Shown here in pieces: positions 11,908-23,079 of a DNA stretch of 64,000 nt. The translations under genes and the position numbers were made by a program. The stretch lies in the NCBI RefSeq assembly GCF_029784135.1, contig NC_073746.1, positions 159,515,108 through 159,579,107 on the forward strand. The letters run 5' to 3'. The notes beneath the pieces are model-generated. The model ran no database searches. It was not told the DNA's origin and saw nothing but the letters and a program-made list of their open reading frames with translations. The stretch is from Toxorhynchites rutilus septentrionalis. Its lineage: Eukaryota > Arthropoda > Insecta > Diptera > Culicidae. How positions within the stretch are numbered: the first letter of the stretch is position 1; every line of letters begins with the position of its first letter.

Positions 11908-11935
11908 GACGTATGACTACGTCTTTCAATAAGGG
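11908..11935 (+). repeat. Fragment of the GACGTAGGACTACGTC element family
   Basis: GACGTATGACTACGTCTTTC matches the end of copy A at 20374 (GACGTAGGACTACGTCTTTC) with one change. The opposite terminus was not found nearby, so this is probably a truncated copy. Its right side may have been split by the mariner at 12127. Confidence 0.35.
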
Positions 11936-12126
11936 TGCCAAAACCAGAAAATAGGTCACGTTTTTTATGAAATAATGTTAACCATAATGATTGTTTGATA
12001 AGCTGCAACGAAAACTGAAGGCGTTCCAGTTTTCGCATACATTTGTACTGTTTATTTTTGTGCTTGCCTAACCATACTGTCCATACTGGATACGAGAAAG
12101 TAATGTAGCGATTAAAAACGAAAATA

Positions 12127-13400
12127 TTAGGCTGTCAAAAAAGTCCTGTGGTATTTTTTTTGAATTTTCATTTATTCATAAAATTAGTTACAATCATCTG
12201 TTTTAAGTCAAATATGCGCCGTTTTGTTCGATGACTTGTTCCCAACTTCATAATACTCCTGTTATAGAAGCTCGCTTCCTTATTGGCAAAAAACTCGGAT
12301 AGCCAATTTTCACAGGCCTCTTTTGTGGCTAACTTCTGACTGCCTAGCTCGTTCGCCATGGACAAAAACAGGTGGTAGTCACTTGGTGCAAGGTCCGGAC
12401 TATACGGCGGATGCAAAATAACCTCCCATCCGAGCTCCCGGAGCTTCTGGCGCGTCACCAAAGAAGTGTGTGGCCTGGCGTTGTCCTGATGGAAGACAAT
12501 GCGGCCTCTGTTTATCAAAGATGGCCTCTTCTTCATGAATGCTACCTTCAAGCGGTCCAGTTGTTGGCAGAACAGGTCCGAATTGAGCGTTTGGCCATAG
12601 GGAAGCAGCTCATAATAGATTATTCCTTGACAATCCCACCAAACACACAGCAGAACCTTCCTGGCCGTTAATGAGGGCTTGGCCACCGTCTGAGCCGCTT
12701 CAGCGGGCTTCGATCACGACCGTTTGCGCTTCACGTTGTCGTAAGTGACCCACTTTTCATCGCCAGTCACCATCCGCTTCAGAAACGGGTCGATTTTGTT
12801 GCGATTCAGCAGCGATTCACATGCGTCGATACGGTCAAAGATGTTTTTTTGCGTCAACGTGTGTGGCACCCATACATCGAGCTTCTTTGTGAATCCAAGC
12901 TTCATCAAATGGTTAATAACGGTTTGATGACTTATCCCCAGCTCTTGGCCGATGCTACGGCTGCTACTATGCCGGTCTTTCTCGGCTAATTCAGCGATTT
13001 TGTCGCAATTTTCGACGACAGGCCTTCCGGAGCGTGGCGCATCTTCGACGACCTCTACACCAGAACGAAAACGTTGAAACCATCGTTGTGCGGTGGAAAT
13101 GGAAACTGTGTCGGGTCCATAAACTGCACAAATTTTATTGGCAGCTTGAGATGCATTTTTGCCTTTGTCATAGGAGTACTGTAAAATATGTCGCATTTTC
13201 TCTTTATTTTGCTCCATATTTGCGACACTATAACTCACGAACGACTCAACCAAACAAAACACTGTCAAGAACTATATTATAGCGCGCAAAAATACCTTTC
13301 CAACAAGCTATAGTATAACTCGATACAATGAATACAACTAGAACTACGCGCTTACAACGACACCTCGCGGAAATACCGCAGGACTTTTTTGACAGCCTAA
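12127..13400 (-). mobile_element. Mariner element, mellifera-type, near full length
   Basis: The element is 1274 bp. Its terminal inverted repeats start TTAGGCTGTCAAAAAAGTCC and match over 30 bp with one mismatch. A TA lies on each side (12125-12126 and 13401-13402), as expected for the superfamily. It contains one transposase gene on the minus strand with very few lesions, so the insertion looks comparatively young. Subfamily assignment rests on resemblance to mellifera-group transposases and is less certain than the mariner call. Confidence 0.95.
12203..13217 (-). pseudogene. Mariner transposase (D,D34D), one stop and one frameshift
   Basis: This would be a DNA cut-and-paste enzyme acting in the nucleus on its own terminal repeats. 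It starts at MEQNKEK, an internal ATG 17 codons into the longest frame, chosen because mariners begin there. In order it has a helix-turn-helix (about residues 1-110), the linker motif WVPHTLTQ, VTGDEKW with the first aspartate, HQDNARPH with the second, and SPDLAPSDYHLF with the third. I count 34 residues between the last two. A TGA replaces the expected tryptophan codon after KRKRS (12714-12716). Near the end a frameshift takes the reading out of the family's closing motif; the other frame reads WEQVIEQNGAYL and stops at 12203. Otherwise it is open over ~340 codons. Confidence 0.93.
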
Positions 13401-13402
13401 TA

Positions 13403-14900
13403 TATAAATAATGCTTCTCACTACATCAAATATTCAAAGCAGCGATCTTTTCTTGTTTTGCTCGTTTGGTGTTATCATGAGCGGTTCGTTTTCCTCGAGC
13501 TTTTGTACGCGAGCAGATAACTAACTCTTGTATTGCAAATAATGCATTGAGCCGACGATATGACATGACACCAAATTATGCAGAGGTTCATCAAGCTGAA
13601 GCATTGTCGTCTGGCTCACTGTGGCAACCTTACGCGTGGAAACGTTATGTGTGATTTGATTTCTCATATTGAACACCAGTCGCGACACTATCGCCTCGAA
13701 AGATGGCATTGGCGTTTATACATTGACTGAATACTAATGTTTAAAAAGGGGCGGGAGGAATTTCATGATTTTTGCTATTTTAAATCAATTGAAAAACACA
13801 GTTGACGATTACGTCAACTATGAATGTTTGGGCTATAAGGTCAATCGCATTAACAAAAAAAGTTCACTTTATGAGATGTGTGTGTATAGCTGTGTGTCAT
13901 TCTAAGTCAAGCCAAGGCTCTGTGTACGTACAATGTTATGAACATAATAATAATATAAAATAAGCTTCAGACATAAAATCCGTATGGCATTTTTCCACCA
14001 CTTACAAAAAAGTGTTTTTCATTTACGTAGAATGCTGATTTGATACGCAGAATTTAATTTTCATCAATAATTATTATTTTTAGAGTGTGTTCATCTTAAA
14101 GTCCATTTTTATCCCAAACTCGGCACACGATGCTCAATGCCGTTAACGCGAAAAGGGAGAACATTATATTGTTCTATTAGGATAAAATCTATTTCAAAGC
14201 ATAAATAGAAGGTTGTTCGCAACTGGTAGTGCGAAAAGAACTAATTTACATTTGAATTTTCCACTCCTTAAATCATTCCCACCCTTCTATCAAATGCAAT
14301 ATGTTGTGCATGGGATAATGCATGAATAATACCAAATACCAACAAGTTGTACGATTTTTTTGTGCAGTCCATATCCGTCGCACAAAATCTGGTGTCTCCG
14401 TCCAGATAGTTCCTGGGCAGAGTTCCGAAGAGTAGTAGTAGAGATTAGAGTAGACTGGCTACCCGATGATATGGTGAGATATGATCGAATATAATCAAAA
14501 CGCTTGATGTATACTGATCGAAGAATTGATTGCGACTAACTCTGTTCTTAACATTTCGTGCTCTTTTTATACGATTGGCCCATAGTCATTTAAATAGCGT
14601 TTGTTTGGATTGCATCTGGAATATTCGCTATAACACAATTGCGCGTTGTATAGCGGGTTCGTTTCTATCTATTCCTGGTCTTTTGACAATTCGCTTGTTA
14701 TTATTTGTGATTGATATTGATTCTCTATATGTTGTTTTGTTGTGCTGTTGTGTTTCGAGAGGTGCAATAATGTTTATCAGGTTTTGTTCCGTGTGGAAAA
14801 GGTAAGTAACAATAAATATTCAGATATATAGCATCACTAATTATTCTTTCTATGCAGGTGCGGATTTAGGTTCTACTGCTGCGGATTTTGTTTAAATTGT
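13403..14900. other. Non-coding interval
   Basis: No gene or transposon terminus recognised. Small frames at 13521-13709 and 14530-14805 lack recognisable features. Confidence 0.3.
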
Positions 14901-14904
14901 ATAG

Positions 14905-16550
14905 GGTACTAAATATAAAGTTTTGACAGTAGTACCATATATTTGAGATCTTATATGGTACAACATAGGGTCTATGGTGAAAAACGTACTTTTTCGTTTA
15001 TTTCACGTCATCCTCAAAAGCTTCGAGATAAAAATTTGAAGAAAATACTTGATGTGCATATTACTACGGTGTAGCAAGAAAATTTATCAAAAAAAAATGT
15101 TTATAAAAAATTTAAGTACTAGAAAAAATATTTAAATTTTGAAAAAAAATTGTTTTTTGACTTTAGAAATTCGGTACTACTTTAATTCATATTTAAATGT
15201 GTTCCTACGGCTTTTCTAGATATGTGTGTTTTTTTCAGAGTTTTTTCAGTGTTGCGCGGTACAAAAAATATGTTTGCTATATTTTAATAGGGTCTGGCTG
15301 TGTATGGGAGTAAAAAGTGCTCCCAAACCAAATGACCAGCTGTATGAAAAATATTGTACAGGGTACTGATTAAAACATTTTGACAGTAGTAACATATATT
15401 TGAGTCCTTATATGGTACAACATATCTATGGTGAAAAATGCACCTTTTCGTTGTTTTTGTTTACATGTGGATTAATTTTTTCCTGAATTTTTAAGAACAT
15501 TACGAGACAAAAAAATAATTTTCTTCGTCGTCTGCATTTTTATTTTATTTTCTTGAAATCGATTATTTTATTGTATTCGTGGTTTTGAATTGTAAGATTA
15601 AAATAAAAAAATATATAATTTGGATTTCTTTTAAGTATTTTTCTCATTAATCCGAATGATCTTTCCACAAGGACTTTATTTTTTTCTCACAGAGCTCTAT
15701 CGTACTGCTGACTCCTATGAATTCGGTAAACCATCTAAATCCAATGTAAAGATAATCTCATATATTTTAAGATACAAGAAAAAAATCTTTGTATAGCGCA
15801 ATGTTCCGAATATACCGACAAAATTTAGACATATAAAAAATTAAATAAATATTAGAGCAGTACTGAGCCTTTAAATTAAAAAAAATTAAAAATGCCCAAA
15901 GGCAAAAAAGTATTTTTTTTCGCGCAATTCAAATAACACATAAGAACACGTTTAAATAAAAATTAGCAAAAGTGGGTTTAAAGTTTTTTTTTTCAAAATT
16001 TCGAAATGCCTCAAAATATAAATAATTTTTTTTGTACCGCGAAAATCACTCTAAAATTCTGAAAAAAAATCACAAATACCTAAAATAGATGTAGGAAGAA
16101 ATTCGAATACAAACAAAAGTAGTACTGAATCTCAAAATAATAAAAATAGACTTTAATTTTAAATACAAATAAAAATTAATTTCAATTTTTTTTAGTATTT
16201 GATTATTTGATGAATTTTTTTTTTAAATATTGATCGATACACTTTAGCAAAATGCACAAAATATAAAAAAAATATTTTTTGTACTGCGCAACACTGAAAA
16301 AAATCACACATATCTAGAAAAGCCGTAGGAACACATTTAAATATGAATAATACTAGTACTAAATCTCTAAATAAAAAAAAATGTTTTCAAAATTTCGATA
16401 TTTTTTTTAGTACTTAAATTTTAGATGAAATTTTTTTTGATAAGTTTTCTTGATACACCTTAGTGAGATGCATGTTCATTAATTTTTTTAAATTTCTATC
16501 TCGAAGCTTTTGAGGATGGCGTGAAATAAACGAAAAAGAGAATAAAAAAA
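14905..16550. mobile_element. Foldback-like element with long inverted arms and internal repeats
   Basis: The outer left arm (about 14980-15290) contains TATTTCACGTCATCCTCAAA, AGCTTCGAGAT and later CCTACGGCTTTTCTAGATAT and TGTTGCGCGGTAC. The right arm (about 16265-16540) contains the reverse complements in mirrored order. Between them are further diverged copies of the same ~200 bp block (about 15810-16010 and 16015-16240). A ~75 bp direct repeat joins 14905-14985 and 15357-15440 (TTTGACAGTAGTA, TTATATGGTACAACAT). No transposase. Exact outer ends were not determined. Confidence 0.65.
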
Positions 16551-17119
16551 AGTGCAATGAAAAAACGTTGTCTTTCTAGCTACTAGCCTCTGCTTAAGCG
16601 TCCTGTTTTGTTCCTTCCAAGCGCAAAAAACAAAGGTAGCCTTCTCACAGACCGATCGCACTACGGCAGGCCCCATATTTTCTGACCATATACCAATCCG
16701 AGAAACCTGCGTTTGTCTTCATTTCCATTATTAATGTTCCACTTCAGCAGTGGATCGTAAACTACACGAATATTGTAATTTTGGATTTCACAGTTTTTCT
16801 TTTACGGAAATGTTTGGGCGCTTTGTTCGCAGTAGATTTGGCAAACTGCAACGTTTCCTAAAATATTAGAACATATCACGCCAGGATCACAATGTACCAA
16901 ACCGGTGCTCGTCTTCCATCAACGTATTATACGTATTATACGTATTAGGAAGAAACCATTAGCACTGAAAGTGGAACGTCTTCGAAGCAAAATAATGTCA
17001 AAAGATTATGAAACCGACAGCTCGAAAAGTTGCTATGAAATAAAAAATGTTTTTGGATGTTTAGTAGACCAGTGTTTATATTATATTTATTCCGACCATG
17101 GCTGTAGTCATCTATAGGG

Positions 17120-17647
17120 AAATGTCGAAATTAAACTCTTACACCTCATAACATTTCTGCCAAAAACGATCCCAGCTGCACTGTTGGGTGAATCAATGAT
17201 CGAAAGCTTTTTTCTTCCAACAAATCTCCGGCCACTGCTGGCGCGCAACAGTGGTTGGAGTGAGCTTTGCCGATCATTCACTTCTTGCGCCAGAGTGCCA
17301 GTCCTTTTTCGTTCGCTTCGCTTGTGACTGGTGGCAGTGTTCGTGTGATCCCCATTCAACAACTGCGCTGTGTAAGTCCCAAACGAGGCACACCCGACGG
17401 TGGCGGCAGCGGTGGTCAAGTTCTTCATCTTCTCTCGCTTTGGTTTTGGGTTGGCTTTCGTGTGCAAGATTTCCGCCAGGACTGGTTCCGAAGCATGATC
17501 GGCGCTTTCTTGGCTTCAGTCTTGAGAAAGTTTCCGTTCGAACAAGAAGTGCACTTCGTTTCGCTGCCGTGTAATTTTTATTGTTATTGTTATAGTTATT
17601 GTTTATTTTGTGTGTGTTGTTTGAACAACCCGGAGAGGTTCAAAACT
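17120..17647 (+). promoter_or_regulatory. Probable promoter and 5' leader exon of the gene at 18533
   Basis: A GC-richer, CpG-containing stretch in otherwise AT-rich DNA precedes the coding exon. It holds an initiator-like CTTCAGTCTT near 17515 and ends in ACT|GTGAGT at 17648, a strong donor form. A matching acceptor (pyrimidine run plus CACACACCACAG) ends at 18493. I infer a non-coding first exon ending at 17647 joined to an exon starting near 18494. The transcription start is not resolved. Several short upstream frames exist and are probably not translated products. Confidence 0.45.
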
Positions 17648-18532
17648 GTGAGTGAACAACGATTTGAAAATTGATGCAATTAGGTGGAATGGTTGCTGGA
17701 ATACTAATTGAAAAGTGGTTTGCGTGGAGCATGAAAGATTTGTACTTGTTGGGCCACAGAATGATCGGGTTCGAGAGTGATCGATTGGAAAAGATTGGAT
17801 CGCTTAAATCCGCGATCACCTTCTTGCTTAGCGAGATAAGGCACGGTGTGCAATAAGGAAGAAAACATAATAAAAGGCGAACAAGGGGGAAGGTTCCTAG
17901 AAGAAGCATTATAAATCATAGGCTGCGGCAGAAAGAAATGAAAATAAATATGGAATTGTGTGGATCTCGCGCATGTGATGAAGAATATTGAGTGTTATGA
18001 AGAAGAAAATTTAACAGGCTTCAACAAAACAACACACCTATACACACAGAAAGAGTGAGGGCAGAAGAGTGAAGAATTGAAGAAACCTGAAGTGATCGTG
18101 ACGGAGAATACGAGCAGAAGAAAAATCTGTGTACTGAGAAGGTGTAGAAGTGGAATGGATTCACATACTTAAGGGCAGCGCCGAAAAGCTCGGCGTAACA
18201 GAAGAGCACTGTCAAAGGAAGAATCGACTAACCGATAATTACAACCAGTGTAAAGTGTCTTGGAGATAAAAAAAACAAGCACTACGAAACAAAACAAAAT
18301 AAGGAAAAGAGGCGATAAAAAAAGTTGATTAAAATTTATACTCTCCTTTTTGTATGCTGTTTAATTGGACCCTGGCGAGCGCCGAGTTCAAAATTTGCAA
18401 CCACCTTCCTCCGCGATTGTGTGTGTCTTGTTATTTGGAGTGTTTCTCGCGTGCATTCGGCAACTCCTTCAGTGCCTCTCTCACACACCACAGCAGAACA
18501 ATTAAGCGTTCATAAATTAGATCTCTCCAAAA

Positions 18533-18623
18533 ATGGCCACCCTGGGTCTTTCGAAGGTGTTTATATTGGACAAGTATTTTACCGAGCTGCAGAAGTTTTG
18601 GGAAACCGAGAAGAAGCTGCAAG
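18533..18623 (+). CDS. First coding exon of an unidentified host gene
   Basis: The ATG sits in a good animal context (AAAAATGG). Thirty codons follow, reading MATLGLSKVFILDKYFTELQ and then a lysine/glutamate-rich end (KFWETEKKLQ). The exon closes at CAAG|GTGAGT, a near-consensus donor that leaves one base of the next codon. The peptide looks like an amphipathic helix start with conserved-style aromatic residues. I do not recognise the protein. A longer frame in another phase (18325-18627) overlaps it, but its start context is poor. I found no second coding exon in the following 45 kb, so the first intron is probably long and filled with transposons. The exon call rests on context and splice signals; the product is unknown. 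Confidence 0.6.
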
Positions 18624-20279
18624 GTGAGTATCCCGGGGGGTGATTCCAGAGCTGGTACACATTTCTTCTCGGACTCGTCGTCGTCCAAAACACTCGCCAC
18701 ATCCGAGCGGGTTTCGGGTGGAACGAGACCAAACTCGAAATATGACGCAGAACCGTTATGATACACACGCAACCCATAGACAAAACAATCATATCGAAGA
18801 GTTTACGATTGGTGGGATAGCCTGGTGGAACCGAGATTAGGGAGAGATGCTCGAGCTGGATTTGCATGCGTGAGTGTCTGTGTGTATCTCGAAAGAATGT
18901 CTAGACGTGGAACCTGGAACATGTTTCGACGGAATTTCATTTATCGCGTGATAAATAGTGGAAGTTATTGTGATACCTGATATGATCACACACTTCCATT
19001 TGGGACGCAGGAACCCGATTCATAAAAGCAATCAGAATATTTTTAAACAAAATTCTACTGATATTTTTTTTCACTGGTTAACACACTAAATTCCGTTTTG
19101 TATTAACAACAAAGAAACCTTTTCAGTTTAAATGTTTGTAAATTATCTGTAATCGTCTTGATTCAAATGCACAAATTTGCCACCGGAAAGAAATGTAAAA
19201 ATGTATGACCTGAGCAGTGCACTTATTGGGCAATGGATTGCAGTTCATTTCATTTCAGCTTTTGAGGGTTATACAATTTTTTATGGATGCATCCGTCTGT
19301 TGTCTAATTTATGAAGTACAAGTGTCAGTGATGTAAGGGTGCACTCATGATGAATTATTGCTTGCGAATATTCGTAAGCATCATTCAGTATAACAAGATC
19401 TTAGACTAATGATTCAACGAGGTGAAGTCATGGAGGTCACATTCATTTGGATGTTTGATGACTTTAACCGTTTGAATACGGGGGATAGCGTGATTGCGCT
19501 CTTTTTGCTTTATGTAATCATTTTTGACTTGCACCTTTTAATTTGGGATTTTGTCTTTCGGGAACATTTATAAAAGAAGATTTTACGTGCTTTGTGCAGC
19601 AAACCGTAAATATGAATGAAATTGTATAAATATAATTATCTTATTATTTGAAAAATAATAATATATAAATAAAGTAGTTAATGCTGATATTTTCTATAAA
19701 CCCCACTTTTTATGTGTTTTTTCTTCATAAATACGACTTTTGTGACCTAATCAGTTGTCTACGTTGATGAGATTTTTTTAAATATACCTAAACTCATCCG
19801 CATTTTTGGCATATGCTCACAAAATTTACTCCACCCTCAAAGGGTTAAGTAAACAATGTAAACAATCCTGTCCAAAACATAGTTGTCAAACACGCCCATT
19901 TGTATAGCATAATTATTAGTCTCATTGCATGTACAAAACTGTTTCCAAACAGGGAATTTCCAATCTCATTAGTCCATTCTGGGAATACAGTTGTCATTTG
20001 ACATATCAATTAAGTCAAATAGGCGTTCTTGGGATCATACATATTCTTATCGGGATAATCCACTTACCACGAATTTTTCTTGAAATTGTGAAATAGGGCT
20101 ATACTCCGTCAAAGCAGGGTTCTGGCACAGGAGTTGGGCTCCTTTAAAACTATGTAACTGAGCCTGTAAAAATAAACGGATTACTAAAAAAAAGTGTCCT
20201 TGCAGTGTTGCCACATTTTAATCAATTAAAAAATTAATGTATCAGAGGGTTTGAAAATTTTTCTCATCTGTACTTTTTC
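18624..20279. other. Probable intron, non-coding
   Basis: Follows the donor at 18623/18624. AT-rich, without recognised transposon ends or open frames of note. Confidence 0.4.
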
Positions 20280-20373
20280 TTCCAAAAATATGTACCATCG
20301 ATCTAGTGGTTCTCAAATTTTCGTGAAAAGTGGTAGTTTTGTTCCTTATCGCAAAGTATTAGACCCGTATTTT
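20280..20373 (+). repeat. Left half of a CCATGCCAAACCG-family repeat, split by copy A
   Basis: Contains AGTGGTTCTCAAATTTTCG, GAAAAGTGGTAGTTTTGTTC and AGACCCGTATTTT. The continuation (TTATTAGGGTGCCCATTT, GTGGTCCGAAAAA) appears after 21456. At 45112-45290 the same two halves lie side by side without an insert, so that copy acts as an empty-site control. Related copies also lie at 40838, 45112 and 53943. Confidence 0.75.
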
Positions 20374-20622
20374 GACGTAGGACTACGTCTTTCATTTCTA
20401 TACCGGGGTGTAAAATCAAAGTTTCGAAAACGAAAGCGTTACGCCGGAGACCGAGATTTTGAGTGTTAATGCTCCTAAACAACTGAACGAAATGGTATGA
20501 TAAACACTTCATTCGAATAATAAAATGTCTACGCGTTCTATACTTGTTACTTTCTGATCCAAAAACTTGTTTCAATAGTCTTAAATTTGCTTTCAAAATA
20601 GGCTATTGAAATCACCAATCGG

Positions 20623-20658
20623 TATATAAGCGAGCGCCGCTCGGAAATCCACTCAGTT
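20623..20658 (+). promoter_or_regulatory. TATA box and initiator inside copy A
   Basis: TATATAAG at 20623-20630 is followed by ACTCAGTTCT, with the initiator A at 20655, 32 bp after the TATA start: canonical spacing for an RNA polymerase II start. CCAAT lies just upstream. The short downstream frames show no known product. Confidence 0.55.
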
Positions 20659-20896
20659 CTAATTGAACAGCAATTGGAGCATGTTGTCGCTGTTGTGGTG
20701 AAGCTCTTCATTTATCATGCGCTTTCACCAATGAACGGTGTCACCAAGAGCCTGTTTGTGCACCTTAGGCCAGAAGGGAATCCATCAGGAGGATAGTGAT
20801 GCTACAAACGGTTCCCCGGGAAGATCTCGAAGCAGCCGCTACACACACACACACATACACGCACGGAATTCTTTCCGTTTAGATCGAGAAAGATCC

Positions 20897-21195
20897 GGAA
20901 AATAATCTGCCAGTTCCTCTAGGAATTTAAAAATACATTCATGTGAAAGAGTTTATTTGAATGTTTTCTATCCATGTAACACTGTGACCAAATATGTTTC
21001 AATCAAGTGCTATTAACAGATGGTTATCGAGTTAGCATTAACCACTGGTGGGCTTCCAGTATCGAGGAAAATGTGGAAATATCTAATCGTTACTGAAAAT
21101 AATCTGCCAGTTCCTCTGGGAATTTAAAATTACATTCATATGAAAGAGTTTATTTTAATGTTTTCTATCCATGTAACACTGTGACCAAATACATT
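20897..21195 (+). repeat. ~100 bp direct repeat inside copy A
   Basis: GAAAATAATCTGCCAGTTCC through GTAACACTGTGACCAAATA occurs at 20897-20998 and again at 21096-21195. The copies are over 90% identical by eye and separated by ~97 bp of unrelated sequence. Confidence 0.85.
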
Positions 21196-21669
21196 AGGTT
21201 TTGTGATTTTTCAATCAATCGCAATCAACAGGATAGCTTCTGAAGATTATTCTTCCCCATCAGTAGGATATTTCCGTATCCAATATTGGATGCATAAAAC
21301 CTTGTGCCTCCAACGTAACGCTCTCGTTTTCGAAGTTCTCCAAATATTCATTCATTCAGAATGAATTCAGATTCAACTTCATACAAATGATCTCTAAATC
21401 AATGATAGTCCTACGTCACCCTTGCGGTTATACCATAGATATAACCCACTTCCTGTTTTTTGTTTATTATTAGGGTGCCCATTTCCATTCTAAGGTGGTC
21501 CGAAAAAATCTGTGTTTCCCCTTTTTTCCAATATATATTAATATTTTAGTCCCATCATTGCTTTAGATTAATGAAGGAAGGGATGTGATAACTACTAACT
21601 GCTACTTGCCTAATTATTTTCTAGCTTTTAGAACATTAAACCGTCTAACTTAAAAATTTTTTTTTTTAC

Positions 21670-21965
21670 TTTTTACAGTAATCCGCCATTTTGTGGTGGC
21701 AGCCATCTTGGATTTACATTTTTTTTCTAAATAACTGTGTTCTACTAATCAATCCCTTTCATTTGATTAATATGGGGTTTTGAGAAATTATGTAATCCGC
21801 CATTTTGTGGTGGCGGTCATTTTGAATTTGCATTACTCATGAATAACTGTGTTCTACTAGTCAAGCCCTTTCATTTGATACCCATATTGATGGGGTTTGG
21901 GAAAAACCCATATAGATGGTTTTGAGAAAATATGTAATTCGCCATTTTGTAGCGGCCACCATCTT
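21670..21965 (+). repeat. Minisatellite, ~2.5 units of ~125 bp
   Basis: Units begin TGTAATCCGCCATTTTGTGG and contain GGCGGCCATCTTGGATTT, AATAACTGTGTTCTACTA and CCCTTTCATTTGATACCCAT. Starts lie near 21678, 21790 and 21930. It abuts the 5' end of the LINE fragment at 21985. Confidence 0.75.
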
Positions 21966-21984
21966 GGATTTTTAAACTTAAGAT

Positions 21985-22515
21985 CTCTGTATTTTAGTTT
22001 AGTTCGATCCACATTGGAAACAGCGGTTGTAGTATGGAGCCCCTTTCGCAGGGTATGGATCTACAGGATTGGGAGAATAGAATCAAAGTTTCTGAGGTAC
22101 GCATTGAGATTTCTGCCTTGGCAAAATCCAAATGAGTTCCCATCATATGAAAGCCGATGCCGTCTGCTGGGATGGATACACTGGAGAAGAGACGGGACAT
22201 AATTAAATCTACATTCGTCGGAAAACTTCTCCTTGGTGAGATAGATGACCCATGGATTCTCGCTCAAATCAATATTAATGTCGTACTACGACCACTCAGA
22301 CAGCGGAGTTTTCTACGACTTCCACCACACCGAACAGATTACGCTCAGCAGTTTCAGTTTCATCTATGTGTGTGCTTTTTAGTTCTTTTTATTATTTGTT
22401 TGATTTTAATGTGAGTTGGAAGGTTTTCCGTGATCGAATTTTAAATGTAGTTTAAGTGTAGTATTCATGTAGACCTTGAAGTGCGATGGATGAATTGTAA
22501 ACAATAAACAACAAT
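21985..22515 (+). pseudogene. 3' end of a Jockey/I-like non-LTR retrotransposon, 5' truncated
   Basis: This encodes the C-terminal tail of a LINE reverse-transcriptase protein. The first frame reads LYFSLVRSTLETAVVVWSPF, then FLRYALRFLPW and YESRCRLLG. Across a frameshift near 22160 the reading continues in the next frame as VGKLLLGEIDDPWILAQINI, LRPLRQRSFLRLP and HRTDYAQQ. A 3' untranslated stretch ends in AATAAACAACAA at about 22505, a plausible polyadenylation signal. Length and start fit ordinary 5' truncation during target-primed insertion. Clade (Jockey or I) is not certain. Dead. Confidence 0.8.
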
Positions 22516-22639
22516 TTCTTCTTCATGCTCCGTTAGAGCATATGACGGTAATCAGTGCTTGCGACGGAACTTAGCGCTTATGACGGAAATTAGTTCCGCA
22601 CTCTATCACGATGCTTACGTAGATTTTAGGTGACCTGTT

Positions 22640-22765
22640 TTTTTTTATGCGGATTTTCCAATTAACGCGGTTTTTTACGCGGATTTTCGAATCAACGCGG
22701 TTTTTTTTGCACGCGGATTCTTTTACGCGGTTTTTTACTCCCGCGCAAAAAAAAATGGGTAATAA
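22640..22765 (+). repeat. ACGCGGATTTTCGAATTA subterminal-type array
   Basis: About six degenerate units of ACGCGG(A)TTTT...AATTAACGCGG. A related array in the opposite sense lies at 49549-49640 and 49858-49905. The layout resembles the end of a DNA transposon with subterminal repeats, but a partner end was not found here. Confidence 0.55.
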
Positions 22766-22791
22766 ACCTTAACTGTTTTCATAACTTTTAA

Positions 22792-23073
22792 CACGATGAG
22801 CCCAGCGTCGGTCCCTACGGGTCGACATTGAGCTTTTTGGTAGGAAAGCGCTGACTGACTGGGACTGACAGTTACAAAATAATAAAATAAAAATATATAC
22901 GGTTTGTTTTCGGGTGTTTTACAAAATGTGACTGCTTTTTAGTTGAATTTCTGTTTATTTTCTATTTATACAATAAATATCTTTGGGAGCTGGGACCGAC
23001 ACTGATATTGTTCAAACGCTCTTGATGCGGGCTGAATGGAAAGCGAAACAAGAAAAAATCGGGGCTCAACGTG
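22792..23073 (+). mobile_element. TTAA-flanked MITE (piggyBac-like), copy 1
   Basis: This 282 bp element lies between TTAA (22788-22791) and a mutated TTCA. Its tips are CACGATGAGCCC and GGGGCTCAACGTG. It aligns end to end, in reverse, with the copy at 45438-45704, sharing for example TTTGTTTTCGGGTGTTTTAC and GCTCTTGATGCGGGCTGAAT. Non-coding. TTAA targets are typical of piggyBac transposases. Confidence 0.85.
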
Positions 23074-23079
23074 TTCAAC

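Larger units (their letters stand above)
20374..21450 (+). mobile_element. GACGTAGGACTACGTC-family element, copy A, with core promoter
   Basis: The left end reads GACGTAGGACTACGTCTTTC. The right end, on the opposite strand, reads AGTGGGTTATATCTATGG and then GTGACGTAGGACTA. Both ends also share an inner inverted motif, CGAAAACGA(A/G)AGCGTTACG. The element interrupts another repeat cleanly. Inside are a TATA/initiator core promoter (20623-20658), a CA repeat and a ~100 bp direct repeat (20897-20998 and 21096-21195). No transposase is present and no long frame follows the promoter. Confidence 0.7.

Noticed and set aside
18325..18627. 100-codon frame overlapping the coding exon
   Set aside because: Poor start context, runs across a likely splice acceptor, and lies in a different phase from the better-supported ATG at 18533.
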